A stretch of DNA of 34,800 bases, from positions 1-34,800 of the forward strand of contig JABHYW010000059.1 of NCBI GenBank assembly GCA_018656655.1, given 5' to 3'. Below are positions 1 to 8,371 of the stretch, in pieces. Within the stretch, counting starts at the first letter, position 1; each line of letters starts with the position of its first letter. The notes beneath the pieces were generated by a model, which saw only the letters and a list, made by a program, of their open reading frames with translations, was not told the DNA's origin and did no database searches. Position numbers and translations under genes: made by a program. The DNA comes from Candidatus Komeilibacteria bacterium (GTDB lineage: Bacteria; Patescibacteriota; Patescibacteriia; UBA1558; GWA2-36-10).

Positions 1-184
1 AGTTGGCTTAGTGTTTGTCGCTGTTGCTTTAGCCAATCATGCTTTAGACGAAACTATGGCAGCTGCTTCTCTGCTAGCTGTTATATTAGTTACAGTTTTA
101 GGGGCAATTTTATTTGAAAAAGAAATTATGAAGCAAGCTGCATCAGAAAAATCAGCTAAGATTGAAACTCCAGTAGAGGCGTAA
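1..184 (+). CDS. C-terminus of a membrane protein (5' truncated by window)
   Basis: An open frame read from base 2 runs to the TAA at 182-184 and gives about 60 residues. The visible part has one hydrophobic segment containing AAASLLAVILVTVLGAILF, followed by a charged tail (FEKEIMKQ... to ...ETPVEA). This looks like the last transmembrane helix and cytoplasmic tail of an integral membrane protein. Too little remains to name a family. A strong intrinsic terminator follows 13 bases after the stop, so this is the last gene of its transcript. Confidence 0.6.
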   Translation, partial: VGLVFVAVALANHALDETMAAASLLAVILVTVLGAILFEKEIMKQAASEKSAKIETPVEA

Positions 185-197
185 ATTATATTTTTAT

Positions 198-226
198 CCC
201 GCCGCGTTTGACGCGGCGGGTTTTTT
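198..226 (+). terminator. Rho-independent terminator
   Basis: A perfect 9-bp GC stem (CCCGCCGCG at 198-206, CGCGGCGGG at 212-220) closes a 5-base loop and is followed directly by six T residues. It ends the partial gene at 1-184 and insulates the exchanger gene downstream. Confidence 0.93.
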
Positions 227-255
227 ATTTTACTTATTTTATGCTAAAATATAGT

Positions 256-261
256 TATAAT
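256..261 (+). promoter_or_regulatory. Probable -10 box for the exchanger gene
   Basis: A consensus TATAAT lies 11 bases before the ATG at 273. No good -35 hexamer is visible at 16-18 bases upstream. Transcription would start around 267-269, leaving a leader of about five bases, so the mRNA would be nearly leaderless. Confidence 0.4.
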
Positions 262-272
262 AAACAAAATTT

Positions 273-1223
273 ATGCTTACTTATACATTATTTATTGCTG
301 GGTTTTATTTTCTTATTAAAGGCGCTGATTGGTTAGTAGATGGTGCGTCTTCTATTGCTAAAAAACATAAGGTATCCAATTTAGTAATTGGTTTAACTAT
401 TGTTTCTTTTGGTACTTCTGCTCCAGAACTAATTGTTAATTTATTTGCGTCCTTTAATGGCAGTAGTGATTTAGCAATTGCTAATATTGTTGGTTCAAAT
501 ATTTCTAATGTATTACTTATTCTAGGAATTTCGGCTATGATTTTTCCTTTAGCGGTTAAAAAAGGTACTATTACTAAAGAAATTCCTTTAAATCTTCTGG
601 CGGCTGTAGTATTATGGCTATTAGTTAATGATATGATGATTGATGGTCTTGGATTTTCATCATTAACTAGAATAGATGGTGCAATATTATTATTATTTTT
701 TATAATTTTTATATATTATACTTTTGGTCTTTCTAGGACTGAGGGTGAAGGTGAGGATGTTACGGAGTATAAAAATTGGAAATCTATTTTAATGATTATA
801 GGTGGTATGATTGGTCTGGCTTTGGGCGGTCAGTGGATAGTAGACGGTGCTATTAAGATAGCTGCTCAGCTTGGTATGAGTGAATCACTTATTGGTTTGA
901 CTGTAGTGGCTATCGGAACTTCACTTCCTGAATTAGCAGCCAGTGCAACCGCAGCCATGAAGCATAAGTCAGATATTGCGATTGGTAATATTATTGGATC
1001 AAATATTTTTAATATTTTTTGGATTTTAGGGCTTAGTTCGGTTATTCGACCACTTATTTTTTCACCGATGTTAAATTTTGACATTTATTTTATGGCCGTT
1101 ACAACCGTTGTTTTATTTTTGTTTATGTTTTTAGGTAAAAAAAATATTTTACAGAGATGGCAAGGTGCTAGTATGATTGGTATTTATATAATTTATTTAG
1201 CTTATTTGATTAATAGAGGATAA
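273..1223 (+). CDS. CaCA-family sodium/calcium exchanger-like antiporter
   Basis: This 316-residue integral membrane protein has the two-fold alpha-repeat layout of the calcium/cation antiporter superfamily (bacterial YrbG type). Repeat 1 carries GTSAPE at residues 47-52 followed by NIVGSN; repeat 2 carries GTSLPE at 215-220 followed by NIIGSN. The acidic residue of each GTSxPE motif binds the transported ion in this family. About ten hydrophobic segments are visible, with a short charged loop near residues 150-166. It probably exchanges Ca2+ for Na+ or H+ across the cytoplasmic membrane; ion specificity cannot be read from sequence. No Shine-Dalgarno precedes the ATG. It is convergent with the M23 peptidase gene and shares a bidirectional terminator with it. 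Confidence 0.9.
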   Translation: MLTYTLFIAGFYFLIKGADWLVDGASSIAKKHKVSNLVIGLTIVSFGTSAPELIVNLFASFNGSSDLAIANIVGSNISNVLLILGISAMIFPLAVKKGTITKEIPLNLLAAVVLWLLVNDMMIDGLGFSSLTRIDGAILLLFFIIFIYYTFGLSRTEGEGEDVTEYKNWKSILMIIGGMIGLALGGQWIVDGAIKIAAQLGMSESLIGLTVVAIGTSLPELAASATAAMKHKSDIAIGNIIGSNIFNIFWILGLSSVIRPLIFSPMLNFDIYFMAVTTVVLFLFMFLGKKNILQRWQGASMIGIYIIYLAYLINRG

Positions 1224-1238
1224 TTTTTTAGTATATTA

Positions 1239-1276
1239 AAAAACCACCCATTCGGCTGTCGCTCAGAGTGGTTTTT
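1239..1276. terminator. Bidirectional terminator between convergent genes
   Basis: AAAAACCAC (1239-1247) pairs perfectly with GTGGTTTTT (1268-1276) around a 20-base loop. The A and T tracts give a U-run on either strand, so one element serves both the exchanger gene (+) and the peptidase gene (-). Confidence 0.8.
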
Positions 1277-1285
1277 AGTTTAGAA

Positions 1286-2533
1286 TTATTTAATATAATT
1301 TAAAGGATTTTTTCTTACCTTATTCACTCTAACTTCCATATGAAGATGAGGGCCAGTGGACCAACCAGTGTTACCAATTAAAGCAATGGTTTCACCACGG
1401 GATACGCTGTCGCCGGCGCTGACCAATAATTTAGAGGCATGAGCATATAATGTCTGAATGCCGTTACCATGATTTATAATAACATTATAACCATAACCTT
1501 TTGACCAGCCAGCCCGTTCTATTTTACCAGCTTCTGCGGCGTATATAGGATTACCAGTTTTATCACCAATATCTAGACCAGAGTGTCCCCAATGATAATA
1601 TTGGGTAATTCTATGAGATAGGACTGGCCATAATAATTTAGTACCAGTATGTATATCTTGAGCGCTAGGTGGAGTAATACTTGGCGTGTTTACAGTTGGA
1701 GGCCTGTAGGATGATACTACTCTAGTAGGTCTAACACCATCAGGAATAAATAATAGATCGCCAATACTGATATCAGATGAATCAGCTAATTTATTTGCCT
1801 CTACAATTATTTTAGCATCAGCTTGATATTTTTTAGCAATAGCTAATATAGTATCACCAGATACAACTTCGTAATTAATACCAGAATCTTGTAGAATATT
1901 TAATTTTTGACCAGGACGGATAGTACTACTCCAAGTTAAATCATTTTCCCAAAGAATTGTATTAGCACTCACACCAAATTTTTGAGCTATAGCACCAATT
2001 ACATCTCCGGATTGGACGATATATGCTACATTTTTTTTACGAGCTATTTCAATTGGCGCATCACTAGCTTTATTATCTTCTGGACTGAGTAAAACCAAAC
2101 TTGCAGAGTCAGGTGAAACATCAGTTATGTCATCGTCACTAGCTGCAAAAGGAGTGACTACCACTAATTGTTGAACAGTGCCTTGATCTTCTAGATAATT
2201 AGCAACTTGTGCTTGGTTGGTAGCTGGACCGGTTTCTTCAATCAGTTCGCTCCATAATTCCTGTCCTTCAGAGCTGGGTTTTATAATACTGGATAATAAA
2301 GTACGGTTGGCATATTCATCAGTGCTATAGTTTTGGGCAAAAATATTGTTTGTAGTAACAGATATAATAATAATTACGATGATAGCACTTGGTAAATATT
2401 TTCTGATCAGTATTATGTAATTTATATTTTTAAAATTTAAATTCTTGAGTTTTATCTTGAATTTTAATATATATTTATATACAAATAATATACTAGGAAA
2501 AACTGTGTATTTACCTAACCAAAGTAAAGACAT
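1286..2533 (-). CDS. LysM-domain M23 metallopeptidase (peptidoglycan hydrolase)
   Basis: The 415-residue product has a hydrophobic segment at about 47-62 (signal or anchor), an acidic low-complexity region, LysM 1 (about 171-214), LysM 2 (about 221-264), a Pro/Ser-rich linker and a C-terminal M23 domain (about 305-412). Zinc-site residues are visible: H317 and D321 in HSGLDIG, H365 in YAHAS, and H396/H398 in GPHLHME. M23 enzymes cut peptide crosslinks of peptidoglycan, and LysM binds glycan strands, so this is probably an extracytoplasmic wall-remodelling endopeptidase. The N-terminal 45 residues are unusually long and basic before the hydrophobic segment. No other in-frame ATG lies nearby, so the true start may be a downstream non-ATG codon. 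Confidence 0.9.
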   Translation of the reverse strand: MSLLWLGKYTVFPSILFVYKYILKFKIKLKNLNFKNINYIILIRKYLPSAIIVIIIISVTTNNIFAQNYSTDEYANRTLLSSIIKPSSEGQELWSELIEETGPATNQAQVANYLEDQGTVQQLVVVTPFAASDDDITDVSPDSASLVLLSPEDNKASDAPIEIARKKNVAYIVQSGDVIGAIAQKFGVSANTILWENDLTWSSTIRPGQKLNILQDSGINYEVVSGDTILAIAKKYQADAKIIVEANKLADSSDISIGDLLFIPDGVRPTRVVSSYRPPTVNTPSITPPSAQDIHTGTKLLWPVLSHRITQYYHWGHSGLDIGDKTGNPIYAAEAGKIERAGWSKGYGYNVIINHGNGIQTLYAHASKLLVSAGDSVSRGETIALIGNTGWSTGPHLHMEVRVNKVRKNPLNYIK

Positions 2534-2780
2534 TCCAAAAAAATTACCTAATTTTAGGGATTTTTTATATAGAAAAACTAAGCTATCTGCTAAGCGGAGG
2601 GCTAGTTTATTTAGTATTTTTTTGATAAAAAGGCTAATATAGTTTACTTAATATTTAAGTATTTTTTATAACATAAATCATAACATACCAGAACATATTT
2701 TAACAGTCAAGGTCAAGGTTTTTGGTTTGATTTTTTGGCTAGCAAATGGTAAAATTTTACTACAAATTTGTAAAATAACT

Positions 2781-5210
2781 ATGAAATATCAAGCTAATAA
2801 AATAGAAAAGAAGTGGCAAAAGTATTGGGAGGATAATAATACTTTTGAGGCCAAAGATTATGATAAGAGAGAGAAGTTTTATGGTTTGGTAGAATTTCCT
2901 TTTCCATCTGGAGAAGGTTTGCATACTGGGCATCTTAGGTCTTATACGGCCATGGATGTTATTTGTCGTAAAAAGAGAATGCAGGGTTTTAATGTTTTAT
3001 TTCCAATGGGCATGGATGCTTTTGGTTTGCCAGCTGAAAATTATGCTATTAAGACTAATACTCATCCGCAAATTACTACTCGTAAAAATATAGATAATTT
3101 TGTTCGTCAGTTAAAAGGTACTGGCTTTGCTTTTGACTGGTCTCGATTTATAAGTACTACTGATCCAGAATATTATAAATGGACTCAGTGGATTTTTATT
3201 CAAATGTTTAAAAAAGGGCTAGCTTACAAATCTAGTGAGAATATTAATTGGTGCACTTCCTGTAAGATTGGTTTGGCTAATGAAGAAGTAGTGGCTGGCG
3301 CTTGTGAAAGATGCGGAGGAGAGGTAATCAAGAAAGAAAAAGAACAGTGGATGCTGAAAATTACAGATTATGCTGATCGTCTAATAGATGGATTAGATAA
3401 TATTAATTTTTTAGAAACAATTAAAAAACAACAGAGCGATTGGATTGGTAAAAGTGAAGGCGCAGAGATACAGTTTAAAGTCAAAAGTCAAAAGTCAAAA
3501 GTTTCAGAAGAGCTAAAAGTTTTTACTACTCGACCAGACACTTTATTTGGAGCAACTTTCATGGTTATTGCTCCTGAACATCCGATACTTCGTAAATTAG
3601 AGTCAGATATAAAAAATATTAGCGAAATTAAAGAGTATATAGAAATAGCAACTAAAAAAACTGATATAGAACGAGCTAGTGAAGATAAGGCTAAAACAGG
3701 CATTGAATTAAAAGGGCTTAAAGCTATAAATCCAGTAAATAAAGAAGAGATTCCTATTTTTGTGGCTGATTATGTAATGATGGGTTATGGTACAGGGGTT
3801 ATTATGGCTGTACCAGCTCATGATCAACGTGATTGGGAATTTGCTAAGAAATATAATATTGAGATTAGAGAGGTAATTAGTGGTGGAGATATATCACAGG
3901 CTGCTTATATTGAAGAAGGCTTAGCTATAAATTCAGAAAAATTTAATGGTCTAGAGACTGAAGAATTTAAAGAAAAAATAATAAAATATTTAGAAGATAA
4001 AAAATTAGGCAAAGCTACTGTAAATTATAAACTGCATGATTGGATTTTTTCTCGCCAAAGATATTGGGGTGAGCCAATTCCAATGATAAACTGTACTAAG
4101 TGTGGCTGGTTGCCAGTGCCAGAAGATGACTTGCCAGTAGAATTACCGCAAGTTGATGATTTCAGGCCAGGAGATGATGGAGAGTCACCGCTTACTAAAG
4201 CAACTGAATGGCTTAATACCACTTGTCCAAAATGTAAAGGTTCTGCCAAGCGCGAAACAGATGTAATGCCTAATTGGGCTGGCTCTAATTGGTATTTTAT
4301 TCGTTATACTGATCCTAAAAATGATAAAGAGTTAGTAGATCGAAAAAAAGCAGATTATTGGTTGCCAGTTGATTGGTATAATGGTGGTATGGAACATAAT
4401 ACTTTACATCTTCTTTATTCCAGATTTGTTTATAAGTTTTTAGCTGATATTAATGTAGTGCCAAAACATAAAGATATAGGTGATGAACCATATTCCAAAC
4501 GCACCGCTCAAGGGATGATACTTGGAGAAGGAGGTGTTAAGATGTCTAAATCTAAAGGCAATGTCATTAATCCAGATGGTTATTTAGATAAATATGGTGC
4601 CGATACAGTTAGGATTTATGAAATGTTCATGGGGCCTTTTGATCAATCTATTGCCTGGGATGACAAGGGTGTGAATGGAGTTTATCGTTTTTTAAATAAA
4701 GTTTGGGATTTACAAGATAAGGTAGTTGAAAAAGAAATAAGTAAAGAAGTACAAAATTTAATACATAAGAGTATTAAAAAAGTTGGCGAAGATATTGATA
4801 ATATGCGATTTAATACGGCGGTATCTCAAATGATGATATTAGTTAATGCTTTAGATAAAGAGTCAGAAATTTCAAAAGAAGTTTTTGAGAGATTTGTATT
4901 AATATTAGCTCCGTTTGCTCCACACATGGCTGAAGAAATGTGGCAAGCTTTAGGTAATAAAAATAGTTTAGCTAGTTTTGCTTGGCCAGACTATGATAAG
5001 AATTTAGCTCAAGATGATAAGGTAATTATTGGTATTCAGGTAAATGGAAAAGTTCGTGATGATATTGAATTAGATTTTGATACTGAGCCATCTGAAAGTT
5101 TGCAAGCGGAAATTTTAGCTAGAGAAAAAGTGGTTAGAAATATAAAAGATAAAGAAGTGGTAAAATTTATTCATATTAGAAATAAAATAATTAGTATCGT
5201 CGTAAAGTAA
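2781..5210 (+). CDS. leuS: Leucyl-tRNA synthetase
   Basis: This class I aminoacyl-tRNA synthetase charges tRNA-Leu with leucine. The protein is 809 residues from the chosen start, which opens MKYQANKIEKKWQKYWE as expected for the family; an ATG 18 codons upstream adds an atypical hydrophobic stretch and was rejected. Visible signatures are HTGH at 48-51 (HIGH class), two CxxC pairs in NWCTSC and CERCGG, the editing domain with TTRPDT and the conserved AHDQRD, and KMSKS at 587-591. The C-terminal domain with QVNGKVRD is complete. A triple GTCAAAA repeat lies within the editing insert. No Shine-Dalgarno is seen. Confidence 0.97.
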   Translation: MKYQANKIEKKWQKYWEDNNTFEAKDYDKREKFYGLVEFPFPSGEGLHTGHLRSYTAMDVICRKKRMQGFNVLFPMGMDAFGLPAENYAIKTNTHPQITTRKNIDNFVRQLKGTGFAFDWSRFISTTDPEYYKWTQWIFIQMFKKGLAYKSSENINWCTSCKIGLANEEVVAGACERCGGEVIKKEKEQWMLKITDYADRLIDGLDNINFLETIKKQQSDWIGKSEGAEIQFKVKSQKSKVSEELKVFTTRPDTLFGATFMVIAPEHPILRKLESDIKNISEIKEYIEIATKKTDIERASEDKAKTGIELKGLKAINPVNKEEIPIFVADYVMMGYGTGVIMAVPAHDQRDWEFAKKYNIEIREVISGGDISQAAYIEEGLAINSEKFNGLETEEFKEKIIKYLEDKKLGKATVNYKLHDWIFSRQRYWGEPIPMINCTKCGWLPVPEDDLPVELPQVDDFRPGDDGESPLTKATEWLNTTCPKCKGSAKRETDVMPNWAGSNWYFIRYTDPKNDKELVDRKKADYWLPVDWYNGGMEHNTLHLLYSRFVYKFLADINVVPKHKDIGDEPYSKRTAQGMILGEGGVKMSKSKGNVINPDGYLDKYGADTVRIYEMFMGPFDQSIAWDDKGVNGVYRFLNKVWDLQDKVVEKEISKEVQNLIHKSIKKVGEDIDNMRFNTAVSQMMILVNALDKESEISKEVFERFVLILAPFAPHMAEEMWQALGNKNSLASFAWPDYDKNLAQDDKVIIGIQVNGKVRDDIELDFDTEPSESLQAEILAREKVVRNIKDKEVVKFIHIRNKIISIVVK
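3480..3500 (+). repeat. Heptanucleotide tandem repeat (GTCAAAA x3) inside leuS
   Basis: Three exact copies of the 7-base unit lie within the leuS editing-domain insert and encode part of KVKSQKSKV. Because 7 is not a multiple of 3, gain or loss of a single unit would frameshift this essential gene; three units keep the frame. Confidence 0.9.
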
Positions 5211-5319
5211 ATCCCTCCCCAACCCTCCCTTTGTCAAGGGAGGGAGCTTAAATCAAGTGGGAGGATAAATAAAATTAATAAACTAAGAAGCCCCCTTGAC
5301 AAAGGGGGTTGGGGGATTT
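5209..5319. repeat. GC-rich inverted-repeat intergenic element, copy A
   Basis: The left arm begins on the last bases of the leuS stop codon (AAATCCCTCCCCAACC...). The right arm (5291-5319) ends GGGTTGGGGGATTT and is its imperfect reverse complement over about 29 bases. Each arm also contains its own hairpin around TTTGTCAA or TTGACAAA. The element fills almost the whole gap before the next ATG at 5334. It is the best-preserved of five related copies and resembles a MITE-like or REP-like element. No transposase is nearby. Confidence 0.8.
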
Positions 5320-5333
5320 AAAAATAAAAGCCC

Positions 5334-6497
5334 ATGCAATTTCATTTGGTAGAAGATTACAAAAAAATACATTTTTCACAAGGACTTTTGTCTTTATGGT
5401 CTGGTAAAATATTACTTGATTTCGGTCTTAATATTTTCGGTCTTTTTTTGCCAATTATTTTGTATCAGGCCTATGGTAATACAAATCTCTTGATTGCTTG
5501 GTTTATTTCTCATTCCCTAGGATATTTTTTACTAGCTCCTTTAGGAGGACAATTAATGAATAAAATAGGTATTCGCAAGAGTCTTTACATTGGAGTTTTG
5601 TTTAGAATCCCTTATTTTCTTGCTTTTTATCATTTTGCATCCAATCCAATACTTTTTGCCGTTATTGCATCTTTGTCATTGATTATTATTCGCAGTACTT
5701 TCTGGTTGCCATTCTTAACAGATAGTGCTAAGTTCTCTAGTCGAAAAAATAGAGGCAAACAATTTAGTGTTTTATTTTCTATATCATCACTGTTGGCTAT
5801 TATAGCGCCAGTTTTAGCTGGATTTTTGATGAATAAATGGGGCTTTACATTAGTGACCATAGTATCAATGATAATTAGCATTGCTTCCATGGTACCATTT
5901 TTATTTTTACCTAAGACAAAAGAAACTCTGGCTTGGACTTATGGAGAAACTTTTAAATATTTTTTCCATCCTTTTAATAGACGGATGGTCGGAGCCTATA
6001 TGGCAGATGGAGCAGTCGGTATAGTTAATGGAGTTTTCTGGCCTTTATTTTTGTTTTTTCTATTAGATGGAAAATATAATGCTATGGGCATGATTACAGG
6101 AGCTATACTTTTAGCAGGCTTAGTAATTCGTTTAATAGTTGGTAATTTTTTAGATAAATTTGAAAAATTAAAATTGGTTCGAATAGGCACAATTCTTAAT
6201 TCTAGTGCTTGGTTAATTAAAACAATTGTAGTTTCTGCTCTGCATGTATTTTTGGCTTCCCTTTATCATACTATTGCCATTATAGTATTGCGTACCTCAC
6301 TTGATACACTAGTTTATGAAAAAGCAGCCGACCGAGGACATTATATTGATGAATATACATTGATTAAAGAAATGGCTATTCATTTTGGTAAGATATTGAT
6401 ACTAGTGCTTATAGCGGGAATGTTATTTTTCTTTCCGCTTCAAGTTACTTTTATAATTGCAGCAGTGTTTACTTTATTTGTAAATCTACTTAAATAA
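5334..6497 (+). CDS. MFS-like transporter, paralog 1
   Basis: This 387-residue, highly hydrophobic protein has about 11-12 predicted membrane segments. A motif-A-like loop, GGQLMNKIGIRKS, follows the second segment, as in major facilitator superfamily transporters. It resembles the product at 7106-8281: both have W..(F/Y)...(A)F between segments and PVLAGF followed by (K/Q)WG. The substrate cannot be inferred. The gene starts 15 bases after repeat copy A with no Shine-Dalgarno and is followed after 3 bases by tsaC, suggesting one transcript. Confidence 0.72.
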   Translation: MQFHLVEDYKKIHFSQGLLSLWSGKILLDFGLNIFGLFLPIILYQAYGNTNLLIAWFISHSLGYFLLAPLGGQLMNKIGIRKSLYIGVLFRIPYFLAFYHFASNPILFAVIASLSLIIIRSTFWLPFLTDSAKFSSRKNRGKQFSVLFSISSLLAIIAPVLAGFLMNKWGFTLVTIVSMIISIASMVPFLFLPKTKETLAWTYGETFKYFFHPFNRRMVGAYMADGAVGIVNGVFWPLFLFFLLDGKYNAMGMITGAILLAGLVIRLIVGNFLDKFEKLKLVRIGTILNSSAWLIKTIVVSALHVFLASLYHTIAIIVLRTSLDTLVYEKAADRGHYIDEYTLIKEMAIHFGKILILVLIAGMLFFFPLQVTFIIAAVFTLFVNLLK

Positions 6498-6500
6498 AAT

Positions 6501-7109
6501 ATGGAAGAAATTATATTAACTAAAGATAATAAAGCTCAAGTTTTGCAAACAGCTCTTGAAGTTTTGAATAAAGGGGGAGTGATAGTTTATCCAACTGAAA
6601 CTTCATATGGATTGGGTTGTGATTTTTATAACGAAGCAGCCGTAGCTAAAATTTATAAGATAAAGAATCGCGACAAGAAAAGCCCTTTATCGGTTATAGT
6701 GCCAGATATTATAGCGGCTAGTGCCTTGGTAGAATTTTCTGATAAGTCACGTCGTTTAGCTTTAGAGCATTGGCCAGGACCATTAACTTTGGTTTTGCCC
6801 TATAAATATTGTGAAATTCAACATCATTGTGATAATTATTTAGCTTTGAGAGTTTCTAGTCATCCAATAGCTGATGCTTTGGTTAATAATTTTGCTAAAC
6901 CAATTGTAGCCACTTCAGCTAATATCTCAGATAATCCAGATTCTTATACTCCCGAAGATATTAAAAAACAATTTAAAGATTCAAAAATAAAACCAGATTT
7001 ATTTATTAATGTTGGCGAACTTCCTGAACGTGCTAATTCTACCATTGTAAAATTTGCCGGAAATAAAGGAGAGATTCTTCGCCAAGGGGATATAAAAATA
7101 AAATTATGA
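6501..7109 (+). CDS. tsaC: L-threonylcarbamoyladenylate synthase (TsaC/YrdC family)
   Basis: This 202-residue YrdC/Sua5-domain protein makes threonylcarbamoyl-AMP from threonine, bicarbonate and ATP for the tRNA t6A37 modification. Family signatures are GGVIVYPTETSYGLG (about 25-39), the basic KIKNRDKKSP (53-62), HWPGPLTLV (91-99), the ALR of LALRVSS (about 116-118) and SANIS (140-144). The length fits the single-domain TsaC form without the C-terminal Sua5 domain. It sits 3 bases after the first MFS gene, and its TGA overlaps the ATG of the second (ATGA), implying co-transcription and translational coupling with two transporters. Confidence 0.93.
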   Translation: MEEIILTKDNKAQVLQTALEVLNKGGVIVYPTETSYGLGCDFYNEAAVAKIYKIKNRDKKSPLSVIVPDIIAASALVEFSDKSRRLALEHWPGPLTLVLPYKYCEIQHHCDNYLALRVSSHPIADALVNNFAKPIVATSANISDNPDSYTPEDIKKQFKDSKIKPDLFINVGELPERANSTIVKFAGNKGEILRQGDIKIKL

Positions 7110-8281
7110 TGCATTTTATCAAAAGTTTTTTACCACATCACATGAAACGCCAAGTTAAGGAGTTGTTTATTTTTACTACTTTAATCAACTTAGCTTTAGC
7201 ATTGGTGATGATTTTTGAGCCAATTTATCTTTATCAGATTGGCTATAGTCTAAACGATATAATGTTATTTTATTTAATTGTTTATGCTTTGTATTTTTTT
7301 ATTATACCTTTAGGAGCGAAGTTTGCTCGTCGTTATGGCTATGAGATAGCTATGCTGATTGGCTCAATCTTTTTTATAATTTTCTATGTATCTTTATTTT
7401 TTATAGCTAAGTATCCAATTCTATTTTATATAACCCCGTTTATTTTTGCTGTTCAAAAAATGTTTTATTGGCCAGCTTACCATGCTAACTTTGCTAGATT
7501 TTCTGATCAAGAAGAAGAGGGTAAAGAAATTAGTGCTATGACAGTAGCCTCTTCTTTGGTATTTATTGTGGGACCAGTTTTAGCTGGTTTTATTATTTCT
7601 CAATGGGGCTACGGAATATTATTTACCTTGGCTTCTGTTATATTTTTAGCTTCAAATATTCCTACTCTTATTACCAAAGAGAATCTTAAACCAGGTAGTT
7701 TTTCTTATAAAACAGCCTATAAAGATTTATTTAGTAAAGAAAATCGCAAGAGCTTTTTAGCTTATATTGGTTTTGGAGAGGAATTGGTAGCAGTAATTGT
7801 TTGGCCCGTTTTTATTTCCATTGTTGTAACTAATATTTTTGATTTAGGTTTATTAATTACAGCCACCACTTTTATTACTACCTTAGCAGTCTTTTATATT
7901 GGTAAATTAACTGATTCTCAAAATAAGCGAAAGATTTTAGCGTTAGGTTCTTATGTTTATGCTTTAGGTTGGTTTTTTAGAGTATTTATATTTAATACCT
8001 TGGGGGTATTTTTTGTAGATACTTTATCTAGATTAGGTAAAAATATAATTTCAGTTCCTTTGATTGCTATTACTTATGAAAAGGCCAAAGACCAAGAAGC
8101 AAGTAAGAAGAGAGCTGTTATGAGTAGAATTTTATTTTTCGAAATGGGGCTTATTATTGGTAAAATTTTAGCCATTGTAGCTATTTATACGCTTACTCTT
8201 TTTATTGGGGATGAATCTTTAGCATTTAAAATAACTTTCATATTAGCTGGTTCAATGACTCTGCTTTATATGTTGCTCTAA
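7106..8281 (+). CDS. MFS-like transporter, paralog 2
   Basis: This 391-residue polytopic protein has about 11-12 membrane segments and the same layout as the transporter at 5334-6497. It shares the FAR/SAKF-like loop after WPAYHANFARFS, GPVLAGF followed by QWG, and ITYEKAKDQ in the place of LVYEKAADR. A charged loop GAKFARRYG occupies the motif-A position. The gene overlaps tsaC by ATGA; a second ATG three bases later is an equally possible start. The substrate is unknown. Repeat copy B begins at its stop codon. Confidence 0.72.
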   Translation: MMHFIKSFLPHHMKRQVKELFIFTTLINLALALVMIFEPIYLYQIGYSLNDIMLFYLIVYALYFFIIPLGAKFARRYGYEIAMLIGSIFFIIFYVSLFFIAKYPILFYITPFIFAVQKMFYWPAYHANFARFSDQEEEGKEISAMTVASSLVFIVGPVLAGFIISQWGYGILFTLASVIFLASNIPTLITKENLKPGSFSYKTAYKDLFSKENRKSFLAYIGFGEELVAVIVWPVFISIVVTNIFDLGLLITATTFITTLAVFYIGKLTDSQNKRKILALGSYVYALGWFFRVFIFNTLGVFFVDTLSRLGKNIISVPLIAITYEKAKDQEASKKRAVMSRILFFEMGLIIGKILAIVAIYTLTLFIGDESLAFKITFILAGSMTLLYMLL

Positions 8282-8371
8282 CCCCTCTGTCCTTCGGACA
8301 TCTCCCCTTGACAGGGGAGAGAGGATTAACAAAGTAAGCCCCCTTGTCAAAGGGGGTTTGGGGGATTTTTT
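8279..8371. repeat. GC-rich inverted-repeat intergenic element, copy B
   Basis: It begins at the TAA of the second MFS gene (TAACCCCTCTGTCC) and ends GGGGGATTTTTT immediately before the rsmA ATG at 8372. It contains three hairpins: TGTCC/GGACA, CTCCCC/GGGGAG (8302-8319) and CCCCCTT/AAGGGGG (8339-8356). The last stem ends 15 bases before the rsmA start, so it would lie in the translation initiation region if co-transcribed. Confidence 0.78.

Noticed and set aside
2445-2642. Open frame of 65 codons on the plus strand upstream of leuS
   Set aside because: It overlaps the 5' end of the M23 peptidase gene antisense, has no recognisable features and lacks a promoter or ribosome-binding site.
2727-2780. 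Upstream ATG that would extend leuS by 18 residues
   Set aside because: The extension is hydrophobic and unlike any LeuS N-terminus; the ATG at 2781 gives the canonical start.
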